DNA of 64,000 nt from Melastoma dodecandrum (Eukaryota > Streptophyta > Magnoliopsida > Myrtales > Melastomataceae), in contig JARUPY010000387.1 in NCBI GenBank assembly GCA_029817715.1, forward strand, positions 2,232,001 through 2,296,000, written 5' to 3'. The position numbers and the translations under genes were made by a program. This document shows positions 48,367 through 59,497 of the stretch, in pieces; position 1 is the stretch's first letter; every line of letters starts with the position of its first letter. A model generated the notes under the pieces. That model searched no databases and was not told the DNA's origin. It saw only the letters and a list, made by a program, of their open reading frames with translations.

Positions 48367-49530
48367 ATGTTCGCGTAAGAAATGGATCACGTCTGAAATA
48401 TTTGGTAATAAGACTCACATGGATTGTAGATGTGGTCGCCAGTAAGTAATTGAAGAAATATGATTGAATACAAACGTTTTTACACAAGGTAAAGAAAGCT
48501 TACAGCCATAAAAATAAAAATAAGGACGGTGGTGAAGTCGTAGACTGGCTACCGTGCTCCGTAGACTTGAACGGCCGTGGACTTGACGCTGGGCACTCTG
48601 GACTCGAGAATCTGGTCAGCGTAGCCGTGGACCTGGTGGCAGAGCGCTGTAGATTTGCACTTCTCGGGTGGCAGGACTTAGCTGCTGGGTTTGGTGGACG
48701 GGCTGTGGTCGAATGTATAGGCGGACGTGGATACCAAGGCTACGGTGGCTCACCCTGGTGGCGGTGTCAAAGGCGGAGAAGTGCACCAGGACTACGGTTG
48801 CTCGTCCTGGCGTTAGAATCGAAAGCGGAGAAGTGTACTGGGACTACGTTGCTCGTCCTAGCGTTGGAGTCGAAGGCGGAGAGTTGTTACCAGAGCTACG
48901 GTTGCACTCTGATGGTGGAGGTGAAGACCAATGAAACCTTAGGGGTTTCGCCCAGGTCGGAGAATCCTAACAACTAAACTAAGGGGTGACAAGCAAGATA
49001 AGCTTCTATTGGCTGATTTGATCGTGATTTTCTCTAAAGGAGATCTTCCCCTTTAATTCCGGTCTGTTACGACCTTCTGAAGATCTTCCAGACTCAACTA
49101 CCCCCAAGAATCTCGAAGCTAACTGACTTCCACTCGTGTAAACGTGGGTCGTAGACTCTCTGATTTCGGGTTCAATTGATTGTCTTCTAAGACGTGTGCT
49201 AGCATATGCGTGGGTTGCAAGTCCCATTTATCTCGGGGCTATGGAATCGCTCCTTTTGATATGTGTCCTTTGTAGGCGCAAGCTCGTAGACTTCCCTGAT
49301 TACAAGGTTATTACTCTGCCCCTGTAGACTTCCCTCGCCACATAGTCTGTGTAGACTACAGACATAGGCCTGGTGCGTATGGGCTTCGCGTTTATTATGA
49401 GCTCAGTCAGAAATAGGCCTAAGATATTCTATTGTGTTAACACATGGGCTTCGTGCCTATTATAGGTTTTTGCCAGAGTTAGGCCCAAGATTGGTCCAAG
49501 ATAACCATCATGTTAATCGCATGTCAACAT
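48367..49530 (-). repeat. Left (3') LTR of the Gypsy element
   Basis: On the minus strand it starts TGTTGACATGCGATTAAC at 49530. From 48849 it aligns with the right LTR. The part left of this (48367-48848) has no counterpart in the right copy. Confidence 0.75.
48700..48920. repeat. Tandem repeat of about 65 bp within the left LTR
   Basis: Three to four copies of a unit like CTACGGTTGCTCGTCCTGGCGTTAG...GGCGGAGAAGTG(C/T)AC recur head to tail. The right LTR retains only the last unit, so the array was shortened there or expanded here. Confidence 0.7.
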
Positions 49531-50677
49531 AAGCCCCCCTTTTTTGCTGAGGCGACTTCTGTCGCCTGAGCACTTCTGATGTTGCTCGCTTCAGAAGACA
49601 AAATATTTGATTCTCTGCAAAAAGATATTCTTTACAGAAGGAACCTTTCGCCTTCCCCTTTTTGTAGACGGACCCTTTGACTTCTTCCTCTTCTCAAGAG
49701 AAAGACTTCTCATCTTCCTTCTTAAGGACGTTCTTTAAATTCCTTCGCGAGTTCCCTGAAAAATCCTTACTTCTCGTTTCAATGTTGTTCCTTTTCTTCA
49801 AACTCCAAGCCTTGGGTTTTCTCTTCAAAGTTTTGCCTCTCAGTATAGTTTCTCCTTTTCCATTGGGAGAACAATGGCACATAATAAGTTCTGGAGGCAC
49901 AAGGGTGGTGATTCCCATTTGTTTGAAGTTAAACGGCTGCACATCCCTGTATTAGGGTGTCTCCTTCCTATTAGGATTTCCTCAGAGGTATACACTACGA
50001 CTGATTTCCTCTTCCCACTGTTCCCCCTGTTCTTTGGCGAAGAATGATCTTCCAGGAACAATGTACCCTTTTGTGGGACGTGGCCACCATACACAATCCA
50101 CAGACTGGATAACCTCAGAAGGTTGTTCGGCCAGTTAAGTATTGTAGTGGATGGCTCAGATCTCTTTCTAGAGCAAACGAAGGTCCTGGGGGTGTATCAT
50201 CTCCATCATTGGATATTACAGCAAACTGACCGCGCCAAGCAGAAAGCTGGCAATGTCCGGGGCTGCGAGTTTTCTTTTGGCCCAGTGAAACAGACCGTAG
50301 GTATTTACAAGCAGACTCGTCTCTGCCAGTCTCCAAGGAAGAGGGAGCAGAGGCTTGGTAAGACAGACCGAAGGTATTTACGAGTCGCCCCGCCTCCACT
50401 AGCTTTCAGGATTGCGGAGGCGATTGCCCAATGCGAGGGACCGTATGTACTCCTGGGCTGGTCCACTCCTGCCCGACTCTTAGGGCGAGAAGGTAGAAGG
50501 AGAAGAACAAGGAGCGGAGGAGGAAGTGGAGTCGGCTAAATCTACGATGCAACAGTCGAAGGACTAACCAAGTTCGAGAAACAGAAGAAGTAGACTTGGT
50601 TTCTTAAAGCCCCTCCTTTTCTCTCTTCTGTTCCCTTTTTTTTTTAATTAAATTCATCGCTGAGATTGTAGCTAGAA

Positions 50678-51310
50678 CTAAGGTCTCTCCTTTGTCGGCT
50701 TAACCACTATATCGTCAATGTAGTCTTCTATTGTCTTGCCAAGAGAGGCGTCAAATATAGTGTTCATTGCTCGCTGATAAGTAGCGTCAGCATTCTTTAA
50801 CCCGAATGGCATTACTACCCACTCGAATATTCCTAAGGGGCATCGGAATGTTGTTTTGTGTATGTCTTCTTCCGCGATGAAGATTTGGTTGTAACCAGAA
50901 AATCCATCCATGAATGACATAATCTGATGCCCTGCTGTCTTGGTTATAAGATCGTCTGCGATAGGCATAGGGTATTCATCATTCGGAGTGGCACGATTCA
51001 GATCCCTAAAGTCTATACAGACTCTGATTTTACCGTTCTTTTTAAGGACCGGCACGATGCTAGAGATCCAATCTGTATAGCGCGAGGTCCTTATATAACC
51101 TGCTCGAAGAAGTTTTTTGACTTCTTCGAAGACTAACTGTGTGACTTCTTTAGTCATGCGTCTTGGTGCTTGTTGCACTGGTTTAAAATCCTTCTTGATA
51201 GGAAGGGTGTGTTCTACTAGTCTACGGTCTAATCCTGGCATCTCAGTATAATCCCAGGCGAAACAATCTTTGAATTCCTCAAGTACTCCCTTAATCGCAT
51301 TAAAAAAATT
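50678..51310 (-). pseudogene. Ty3/Gypsy reverse transcriptase (partial)
   Basis: Minus-strand sequence contains FKDCFAWDYTEMPGLD, then YPMPIADDLITKTAGHQIMSF, MDGFSGYNQI, the Gypsy motif MPFGLKNADATYQRAMN and the catalytic YIDDIVVK. It ends at the left (50678) without thumb, connection or RNase H regions. An A-run at about 51301-51307 disrupts the frame upstream. Confidence 0.9.
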
Positions 51311-51576
51311 CTTTATTCACAAAAGAACTAATGAAAAGAACTCTGGGAGAGGACTCGCTTCCTAAGTTAATGCTAACCAATGGGTCGCATGGAGTCATCA
51401 AAGACTCGCGTTCCTCTGATCCACCTAAGTCGGTAGACACGGGCTTATTACAAGCACTAGGCGCTCTAAGCGCTTCTGAGTTTATTGAAGACCAAGATAT
51501 AGGTTGTCTACAGCAGCGATTTCTCTAGTAGACTTGAAGTCGTCGAAGGACGTCGGCGACTACTTCGGTCATTGCT

Positions 51577-53144
51577 TCACTCTGGTCCATAGGTACCTTC
51601 CTTCAGGAATCTATCGGGCTCCAAGTCCGCAGCACCATTTTGATGGTCTTTCTCTACTCCTTCTTCTTTTGCTTCGCTAGTCGCAACAGAGTTTTCCCCC
51701 GAGTTGACTTCTTGGAGAACCTCCTCTATGTCCCTGGCAGTTAGCTCATCTCCCCATCCAGTTGGAACAATTGGCCCTGTATCTGGTTTGGGGTGCGATG
51801 TTCCGTAATCTACGATGTAGTCGAATTTTCCAGAGGGTTGGCCAAGGGGTCCAACAGTAGGGTCGCCGAGCTTATAGCGCTGTTCCAGTGTAAGGTCCTT
51901 GACAGTCTTTCTCGTCTCTGCATGCAAGATACCTTTGTCACAACAGGAATATTCATCAGCCTTGATAATTTCAATTTCAGAGTCAACCCAAAGCATCAAC
52001 TCTCTATGCAACGTGGAAGGAATAGTTGCAGCTTTATGGAGTCAGTCGCGGCCCAACAGCGCATTGAAAGTAGGAATTATGTCTATCACAAAGAAGTCAG
52101 TTTCTCTTTCATGGCGACCCACCTCAAGGTGCACAGAGAAAACTCCTAGACACTTGGATTTCCTACTATTAAATCCACTTATTGCAACGTTGGTTTTAAC
52201 TAAGTCGTGAGTCTTGTACCCAAGCATTTTAAACCTGGACAGAGGGAGCACATTTATAGTAGCTGCGTTGTCTACAAGGCCTCGACTTACCATTGTACCA
52301 TCAAAGGTAGCAGTTATGTATAATGAATGCATGTGTTGTTTCATGCTATCAGACGGATTTTCCAACCAATTTAATGGAAAGCCCGCTGGGTAAACTGGAG
52401 AACAAGGAAGAGGCACTTTACCTCTTAGGGTCCCCATGTCTCGCTTATAGGCGAAGTCTACAGGCAGGGTAAGAGCGTTGCAGCTCACGACTGGTCTCAT
52501 TTCCCCATCTACATCACTTGGGATCTCGCTCCGGAGTGGGGTATAGCAAAGCTCGAGCCAGGCACTTCTGAATAATCTGTAGACTCGATGCGTTCTGCCT
52601 CAGCGTTGACCCCTTTTGTAGGCGCTCTAGCCGGCGGAGCAGCTCCTGAGAGGGTAGGCCTGGGCCTCTTGGCGACGTGACTTAGACATCTGTCCCTTCT
52701 CTTGCGTGCCCTTGGTGGCAAGGTCTTGCCCACTGCCTTCTGCCAATATTTTGAAGGGTTAACTGCTTTAATCACCCTTGATCTCTTAGAACCAAGGAGA
52801 ATTTGACGTACCTCAACAAAGTCGCCAACAAATGGGTCGTATCCCATTATCGTTCGCGTGGGTACTTGCTGCGTTTCCGAACAAGTGTTGTTAGTTTCGC
52901 AAGTACCTGTAGCTGTAGAGTGCGCGGGTTTGACCACGATTTCCCCATTCAAGGACAAGTCTACAAGCTTGAGGAAATAGCTGACGTAACAGGAAGTACA
53001 GAGCTGAGTGATCAGGATCCTGTTTTGAGCTATGAGTTTAGGGTTTAGGGTCCTAAAGATTGCTCGTCCTAGTGTTGGAGTCGAAGGCGGAGAGTTGTTA
53101 CTAGAGCTACGATTGCTCACTCTGATGGTGGAGGTGAAGACCAA
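51577..53144 (-). pseudogene. Gypsy gag-protease region (partial)
   Basis: Three open blocks lie on the minus strand: 53144-52509, 52500-52042 and 52011-51577. The middle one holds a retropepsin-like segment (GLVDNAATINVLPLSRFKMLG, with D-N-A in place of D-S/T-G, then VIDIIPTFNALLGRD). The others resemble the linker around protease in plant Gypsy polyproteins. Stops separate the blocks, so no complete product is possible. Confidence 0.7.
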
Positions 53145-53709
53145 CGAAACCTTAGGGGTTTCGCCCAGGTCGAAGAAGATAAGCTTCTGTTGGCTGATTT
53201 GATCGTGATTTTCTCTGAGGGAGATCTTCCCCTTTTATACCCGGTCTGTTACGACCTTCTGAAGATCTTTCAGACTCAACTACCCCAAGAATCTCAGAGC
53301 TAACTGACTTCCACTCGTGTAAACGTGGGTCGTAGACTCTCTGATTTCGGGTTCAATTGATTGTCTTCTAAAACGTGTGCTAGCATATGCGTGGGTTGCA
53401 AGTCCCATTTATCTCGGGGCTACGGAATCGCTCCCTTTAACATGTGTCCTTTGTAGGCGCAGGCTCGTAGACTTCCTTGATTACAAGATTATTACTCTGC
53501 CCCTGCAGACTTCCCTCGTCACATAGTCTGTGTAGACTACAGACATAGGACTGGTGCGTATGGGCTTCGCGTTTATTGTGAGCTCAGTCAGAAATAGGCC
53601 CAAGATATTCTATTGTGTTAACACATGGGCTTCGTGCTTATTATAGGCTTTTGTCAGAGTTAGGCCCAAGATTGGTCCAAGATAACCATCATGTTAATCG
53701 CATATCAAC
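53056..53709 (-). repeat. Right (5') LTR of the Gypsy element, truncated
   Basis: Matches 48849-49529 closely (for example GAAACCTTAGGGGTTTCGCCCAGGT in both). Its inner end is cut near 53056, beside a short TTTAGGG doublet. Confidence 0.75.
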
Positions 53710-53714
53710 GGCGC

Positions 53715-53740
53715 GTTTTCAAAACACGCCCCTTCGAGGG
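53715..53740. repeat. Right half of the palindromic unit split by Gypsy
   Basis: GTTTTCAAAACACGCCCCTTCG completes the unit whose left half CGAAGGGCGC ends at 48366. Together they make one hairpin of the same kind as the neighbouring units at 48240-48348. Confidence 0.75.
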
Positions 53741-54249
53741 TAAAACCGTATTTTAAAAAACTGGGACCGTATTTCGTAAATATTTTTTAAAACTAACCGT
53801 ATTTCCGTACGAAACTCAACCTCTCTTTGTCTCACCGATTTGGGGGGTGTGAAATAAATCAAATTCCCCTTAAAGATTCAGAGTTGTTGTTGTTCAGTCC
53901 TTTCATTTCTCCCTCTCGTTGTTCTTTAATAGAACCATCGTCTTTGGCGACTCCGTCCTGGTCGTTGATATCAGATCTCGATCCAGCCTGCTCTTGCCCA
54001 GTCCTGCGATTTGGTGACTTAGGGTTTGTTCCTCCTGCTTTCTGATCCTGTCGATGGTCTCGTGGTTTTACGTGGAAGTGATCGCATCCTCTTCTTATGG
54101 CGAAAGGATGGACTACGCCTTTGGCTGTTACTGTAAAAGTAGGGAATGGGAACCTGTTGGATAAATGATTGACGGGACGTTCTTGGATTTTGGCAGGATC
54201 AAGTGTAGTGCTGCTTTTTGGGAGCTATGTTCCATTTTAACTTTGATTT

Positions 54250-54850
54250 CTAAAATAATTCGTGAAATGACCTCGTTAGTTTCGATATTCCGCAAATAAC
54301 CTCGTGAAATCGGCCTTTTAAAGACCGACTTTAAATTCTTAAAAAAGTCGGCCTTTAGGCCGACTTAGTAAAAATTTTTTAAAAAAATAATTTGGATGGA
54401 AGTCGGCCTTAAAAAAAAATAAGGAACGTAAATGGTTGGGGGGGTGCGAGGAGGACGGAGGACGGGGGGGTTTGGGGGGTTGTGGGATGTGAGGGGGACG
54501 GGGGGTTTGGGAGGGGGTTGTGGGGTGGGGGGGTTTGGGAGGGGGTTGTTGGGTGTGAGGGGGAGGGGGGCTTGGGGGGAGGGACTGGGGATTTTTCTTT
54601 TTTTTTTTTATTTAATGGAAGTCGGCCTTTTTCATCCAAATTATTAATTTTCACGAAGTCGGCCTTCCCCAAATTAAAAAAAAAAAATTTGCAAGGAAGT
54701 CGGCCTTTATAAGGCCGATTTCTGTTTATCAAGACAGAAGTCGGCCTAAAAGGCCGACTTTCTTAAAGGGTTAGTTCGCGAAATATTTTTTAAATTATGT
54801 CATTTGGCAAAATAATTCGTCAAATGACGTCATTATGGAACAAAACTCTG
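54250..54850. repeat. Palindromic GTCGGCC array with central G-rich tract
   Basis: Repeated units of the form AAGTCGGCCTT(T)AAGGCCGACTT: near 54323-54335 and 54344-54367, 54400-54413, 54622-54635, 54656-54668, 54698-54719 and 54732-54760. Between 54433 and 54590 lies an extremely G-rich stretch. A direct repeat AAAATAATTCGT(G/C)AAATGAC occurs at both ends (about 54251 and 54808). It contains no recognised protein sequence; open frames here only read through the G-runs. Confidence 0.85.
54433..54590 (+). repeat. G-run tract with many potential G-quadruplexes
   Basis: About 158 bp with numerous runs of three to seven G separated by one to about eight bases (for example GGGGGGGTTTGGGGGG). This far exceeds the usual four-run criterion for G-quadruplex formation on the plus strand. 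Confidence 0.85.
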
Positions 54851-56011
54851 CTTTTTGGTGGCTCTTTTTGTTGCTAATATTTAGGCTGGGGACAATTAAA
54901 TGAGTTAGTGACAAATTTGAACTGGGGAGCAATGACGAATTTGCTGGCTGATGTCTTCTTACATTTTTATTCTGAAGTTGTTGTTGGCTTTGAATTCACG
55001 TGTTACTGTTAATTGCAGTGGGATGAAGAATTGGGAGATTAGTGTGTGGTCTTGATTGGGAGATTGCTTGATATTTATGGGGGTTTGGTACTAATATAAG
55101 TATAAATGAAAATGCCATGTGATTAAATTTCAAATTTATAGGATCAAATAACCCGTAATAATAATTATTATTATTTACCTTAGATAGGTGAAATTACTCG
55201 ACGTTGGTGATCGATCCTTCCGAGTAAATTGGAGCATTACCAAACGCGGGCTTCCGAGTTAATAAGCTTCAGTTCCGACAAACAAACAACGTTTGAAGCC
55301 CGCTTAGCATCGACTTCAGCTCACAACATTAAAACGACCAGGGCGGCGGCGGCGGCAAACCCTAAAGCATCATCCTTCTGCCGTCGACCAAAACTAAATT
55401 CCACGGGGTTAGTACAGCTAATTCTTCCTCCACAGGGCATCCCCAGGGCATCGCCCGCCTCTCTTTTACTTTTTGTGCTTTTGGCAATTCGAGCTTGTTT
55501 TATTACTTCGGCGGCTGAGCGGGGTGAGTTGTTGGCCGGAAGTCGCGTTCCGAGCAGAGGTGAATGCGGAGGTTTTGTTTCAATGTGGAAAGAAGGATGC
55601 TGGGGAATGTTTAGTGGGGGGCAATGGTCCTGAAAGCGTCCGGAAAGTTTGGGGTAGAGTTTGCGGTGGGGTCGAAGTCGAGAAAATATACTGGTATTTG
55701 TTTTTAATAAGAAGAGAAGGTTGTTTATGGAATATCAGCTTTACTTAAGAAGTTGTTTCTGCATTCCTTGCCTCTGCATATGAGCGTTTTGAGTTTCTTT
55801 TTGACTCATTATTCACATATTGATGTAATCGAGCGCTTTCGCTTTCCCTCTGTTTCATTGAGGTCCAGTCTAGTAAGTTTGCGACATCAATTCCCGGCTT
55901 AGTCTGTGCAAGTGCATTCTCGTTCTTGAGTTTTATAGGCTTTGTTTAACTAGCTGAGTTATATAAGGCGTGTCGCGTCTGTTTCTTTGTATCCCATTCA
56001 GGGCTGCAATC
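54851..56011. other. Upstream region and 5' leader of the KAE1 gene
   Basis: No further gene is recognised. The GC-rich segment from 55229 to about 55640 probably belongs to the 5' leader, and a CCCATTCAG acceptor just before the ATG at 56012 suggests a leader intron. The open frame 55229-55633 has no recognisable domain. Confidence 0.4.
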
Positions 56012-57639
56012 ATGAAAAAGTTGACGGCGCTTGGCTTTGAAGGATCGGCTAACAAGATCGGGATTGGGGTGGTCACTTTGGATGGTGATATTCTGTCAAA
56101 CCCGCGTCACACTTACATTACTCCGCCTGGTCAAGGGTTCCTTCCCCGAGAAACTGCTCAGCACCATCTGGAGCACGTGCTACCTCTGGTCAAACAAGCT
56201 TTGAAATCTGCTAATGTGACCCCGAAAGATATAGACTGCTTATGTTACACGAAGGGACCCGGTATGGGAGCCCCTCTGCAGGTGTCTGCTATCGTCATTA
56301 GGGTCCTGTCTTTGCTGTGGAAGAAACCCATTGTTGCGGTCAATCACTGTGTTGCACATATTGAGATGGGCCGGATTGTCACCGGCGCTGATGACCCCGT
56401 AGTGCTATACGTTAGTGGTGGGAATACACAGGTGATTGCTTATAGCGAGGGAAAGTATAGGATCTTTGGCGAGACCATTGACATTGCTGTGGGAAACTGC
56501 CTGGATAGATTTGCCAGGGTCTTGAACTTGTCCAATGATCCAAGCCCTGGTTACAACATTGAGCAGGTAAAGCTACTGATTGGTGTTCCTCTTCTTGCAT
56601 CTACTTACTTTTGGTCGGAGGTAGCTATACATGCTGCTTTTCTGGGAATATGTGATAATGATGTGTCCCATGGATGCAAATTCGTAGTTTATATTACATT
56701 TTAGGTGTCGCTCTGCTTGGCAGAGGTGCATGGTGGCCGTAGTGTCTCAAACGACATGTTTTTTGGGGTCCACAAGGACGACACCGTCTGACAGACTGAA
56801 ACAGATACTTCTTTTCTCCTGCCAATATGGCCTAAGATAAGGCCGAATACTGTTATTTTCGCCTCCCCTATCTTGCTCTTCCTTTGATTTCTTCTTTAGT
56901 CATTTTCAGAGCATTTCAAAATCTGTTCAAATTTGGTGAGAAGTTCACGCAATTTTTTTTCAATGCCATTACTGCTTGCAAATAAATGGGAATCACGTAC
57001 AGATTTGAAATTCGATAATATCCTGTTACTTGACATTTCTCTACCTTTGTTCTTGTCAGCTTGCAAAGAAGGGAGAAAAGTTCATTGAACTCCCTTATGT
57101 GGTGAAAGGGATGGATGTGTCCTTCAGCGGTATATTGAGCTTTATCGAAGCCGCTGCCGAGGAGAAGCTTAAAAACAATGAATGCACTCCGGCAGATTTA
57201 TGCTATTCCCTACAAGTAAGCTTAAGTTAAGTTCAAACACATGCTTAGGAAGTGATGGTCTAAACTGCTGATGGGAACTTTGCCCTGCCAATTGTAGGAA
57301 ACAATCTTCGCGATGTTGGTGGAGATCACAGAGAGGGCTATGGCGCATTGTGACACAAAAGATGTCCTGATCGTCGGTGGGGTTGGCTGCAACGAGCGAT
57401 TGCAGGAGATGATGAGGGTTATGTGTTCGGAGCGAGGAGGGAGATTGTTTGCTACAGATGACAGGTACTGCATAGACAACGGCGCGATGATTGCATATAC
57501 AGGCTTGTTGGCGTACGCCCACGGCCAGATAACTCCGTTAGCGGACTCCACCTTCACTCAACGGTTCAGGACCGATGAAGTGCACGCGATCTGGAGAGAA
57601 AAGGAGCTCTTGGCCAAATCAAATGGCCAGACAGAGTAG
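56012..57639 (+). CDS. OSGEP: tRNA N6-adenosine threonylcarbamoyltransferase, KAE1/OSGEP type (350 aa)
   Basis: Catalytic subunit of the KEOPS complex, which transfers threonylcarbamoyl to A37 of tRNAs that read ANN codons; this is the cytosolic form. Exons: 56012-56566, 57060-57215, 57298-57639, joining in phase 0. Features: [14 protein letters not shown] at the N-terminus, the metal-site NHCVAHIE with His at about residues 112 and 116, the phosphate-loop VSGGNTQV, and [10 protein letters not shown], all in the ASKHA-fold order. The total of 350 aa fits eukaryotic KAE1. Reading through the first intron gives a false end near 56704. No mitochondrial presequence is present, which separates it from the mitochondrial paralogue OSGEPL1. 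Confidence 0.95.
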
Positions 57640-59488
57640 ATAGAGAAACTCCAACTTGAGAAAGAAATCTTGGCATTCACGTGTTTATTCTTGTGTACGA
57701 CGACTTGACGTGCAGCTGTATTAGTTGAACTTTCCATGGACTAGGTTCCTTGCTAGCTGAAGAAGTACTGTTATTGTTATCGTGGAAAGTATGAGATTGT
57801 TCTGATCGATGGTGCGCTGCTTTAGCTAAACTAGTTTGTGCCACACATCCATGCTACTTTTCTGGGAACCATGCCAAAACAGGCTCATTAGTGTTCTCTC
57901 TGCGGTGTTCCTCCTCTGCTTTTTTATCCAAGCCCTTGGAAACATTGTCTGTTTGGCTGAGGGAACAGAGGTATGGATTGGACTTTGTTAAGAAATGGAA
58001 TGAAAGCTCGTTCCTCCCCCCCCCACCCCCCCCCCTCCTCTCAATGTTCCTCCAAACCAAACGTTCTTGGTGTGTTATTCTTCTTATCTGAGATTTCAAA
58101 AGCTTAAGATACCCTTTTACATACTGTATGAGTAGATGGAGATGCTCTTCCCATTTCCGAACTCCCGTCTTTGCTTCTCGGTGCTTCTTTTTCTGTCCAT
58201 TAGGCAGTGAAGCGGGATGGAAGCTATCAGATGCTGGCTATGCTCACTGTGATAAAGCATTGTTCCATGTGGAAGAGAGAGTGGAGGGCGGGGGAAATCC
58301 TCGTCGAGTGGTTGCCGGAATGCACAGAGGGGAAGGACGACTATGGTAGGTGTCGTCGAGCTCAACAAAGGTAAGTATTACTTTGGATGGTCGAGGAACA
58401 GGGAGGAGTTTGTTCCGGAACAAGAGGACTGGTGGTCTTGAGATGGGAAAGGAACAAGCCGAGTAAGAGGACAATCAAAATGAACGGGAATGATCTCACA
58501 TTGCCCCGCCATTTAGTCTTGCTTTGTGCTGCTGTCATATCATCCATCTAGTGCTTTGTTTTCAATTAGAATGTGGAAGCTGCAGTCTGTACTTAGCATT
58601 GCTTTTCTGAGATGCTTTAGTTTGTTGTCGTAGGATTACAAAAACATCGAGGGAATCATATTCTTCGTTCTTTTGTTTGTTTGTGTTCTGAGACCCTGGA
58701 AAGGCGGCTTCATTCGCTCATCTCAAGAAAATATTGGAGACCGAGTTTTTTTGGTGCTGAGAAAGATACATATGATTAAATAAAATCCCTTCCTTTTTTT
58801 AGTCGGAATTTGTGGTTGCTTGCTTCGGTCTTAGGAGATACCATGATGAGCCCCACCACCAATTTGACCTAAGCATCAATTTAAGTTACACAGACATATT
58901 CCAAAATTTGCATGATAGAAAAATAAGTACTCATATATATGAGGTCTGTATCTAAACATGGTTAATTTTGAAAACAAATTATTTGAAACATAATATCAAT
59001 TTTTCATAAAAAAATTTCGTTTCAATTCGCCAGTTACACAGTAAAAAACGGCCAAAATCATTTTTTAAAACCACGAATTTTGGACATTCAGATAAATTTT
59101 TTGGCCAAACGAGTTGTTTTGTTGTCAGACCAAAATCATTATTTGAAATAACATATTTTACTAAAATATATGGTTTGAAACCTCTATTTCACTTAAACGG
59201 GAGGTGTTAAGTAGAACCAAAGTCGATTTACGCATGAAAATCGTTGTTTCAAAGTGGTGGTATAGTCAGGTAATTTCTTAAACTTTTTTTTAGAATATGT
59301 AATAAATCAAAGACTATGTATATTAAAAGACGATACCTATCCAGATATCATGTCCTATCAATGAGTGACATGTTCAAAGAAAGAATCGCCCTTTTCATAT
59401 GTCAGTCAGTTTTTTAGTTGGGGGGGGAGGGTCACATTGAAAACAGAGTCAGTCTCCTCAAAACCCGTTTTCGAGTTTTTTGATGACA
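57640..59488. other. KAE1 3' UTR and intergenic region; no gene recognised
   Basis: Holds the KAE1 3' UTR at left and a C-rich tract (58015-58041). The sequence becomes AT-rich after 58900. Short open frames are unconvincing. Confidence 0.45.
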
Positions 59489-59497
59489 TTTGACATA
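59489..59497. repeat. Left target-site duplication of the foldback element
   Basis: TTTGACATA, identical to 60933-60941. A nine-base duplication is typical of Mutator-like transposons. Confidence 0.85.

Larger units (their letters stand above)
48367..53709 (-). mobile_element. Truncated Ty3/Gypsy retrotransposon inserted in a palindromic repeat
   Basis: Direct repeats mark the LTRs: 48367-49530 at left and about 53056-53709 at right. The interior codes on the minus strand for a retropepsin-like region and a reverse transcriptase; no RNase H or integrase follows, so the 3' half of pol is deleted. GGCGC lies at both edges (48362-48366 and 53710-53714), consistent with a 5-bp target duplication. 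Joining the flanks restores a palindrome unit, which supports these edges. The right LTR lacks about 480 bp of its inner end, and no primer-binding site was found. Confidence 0.85.

Noticed and set aside
53038..53053. Telomere-like repeat (TTTAGGG)
   Set aside because: Only two copies, inside a truncated Gypsy LTR junction; too short to be an interstitial telomere array.
54409..54732. Proline-rich or glycine-rich open frames
   Set aside because: They are translations of the G-run tract and its flanks, which are low-complexity DNA.
55229..55633. A 134-aa ORF upstream of KAE1
   Set aside because: No domain is visible and it lies where the KAE1 leader is expected; treated as untranslated sequence.
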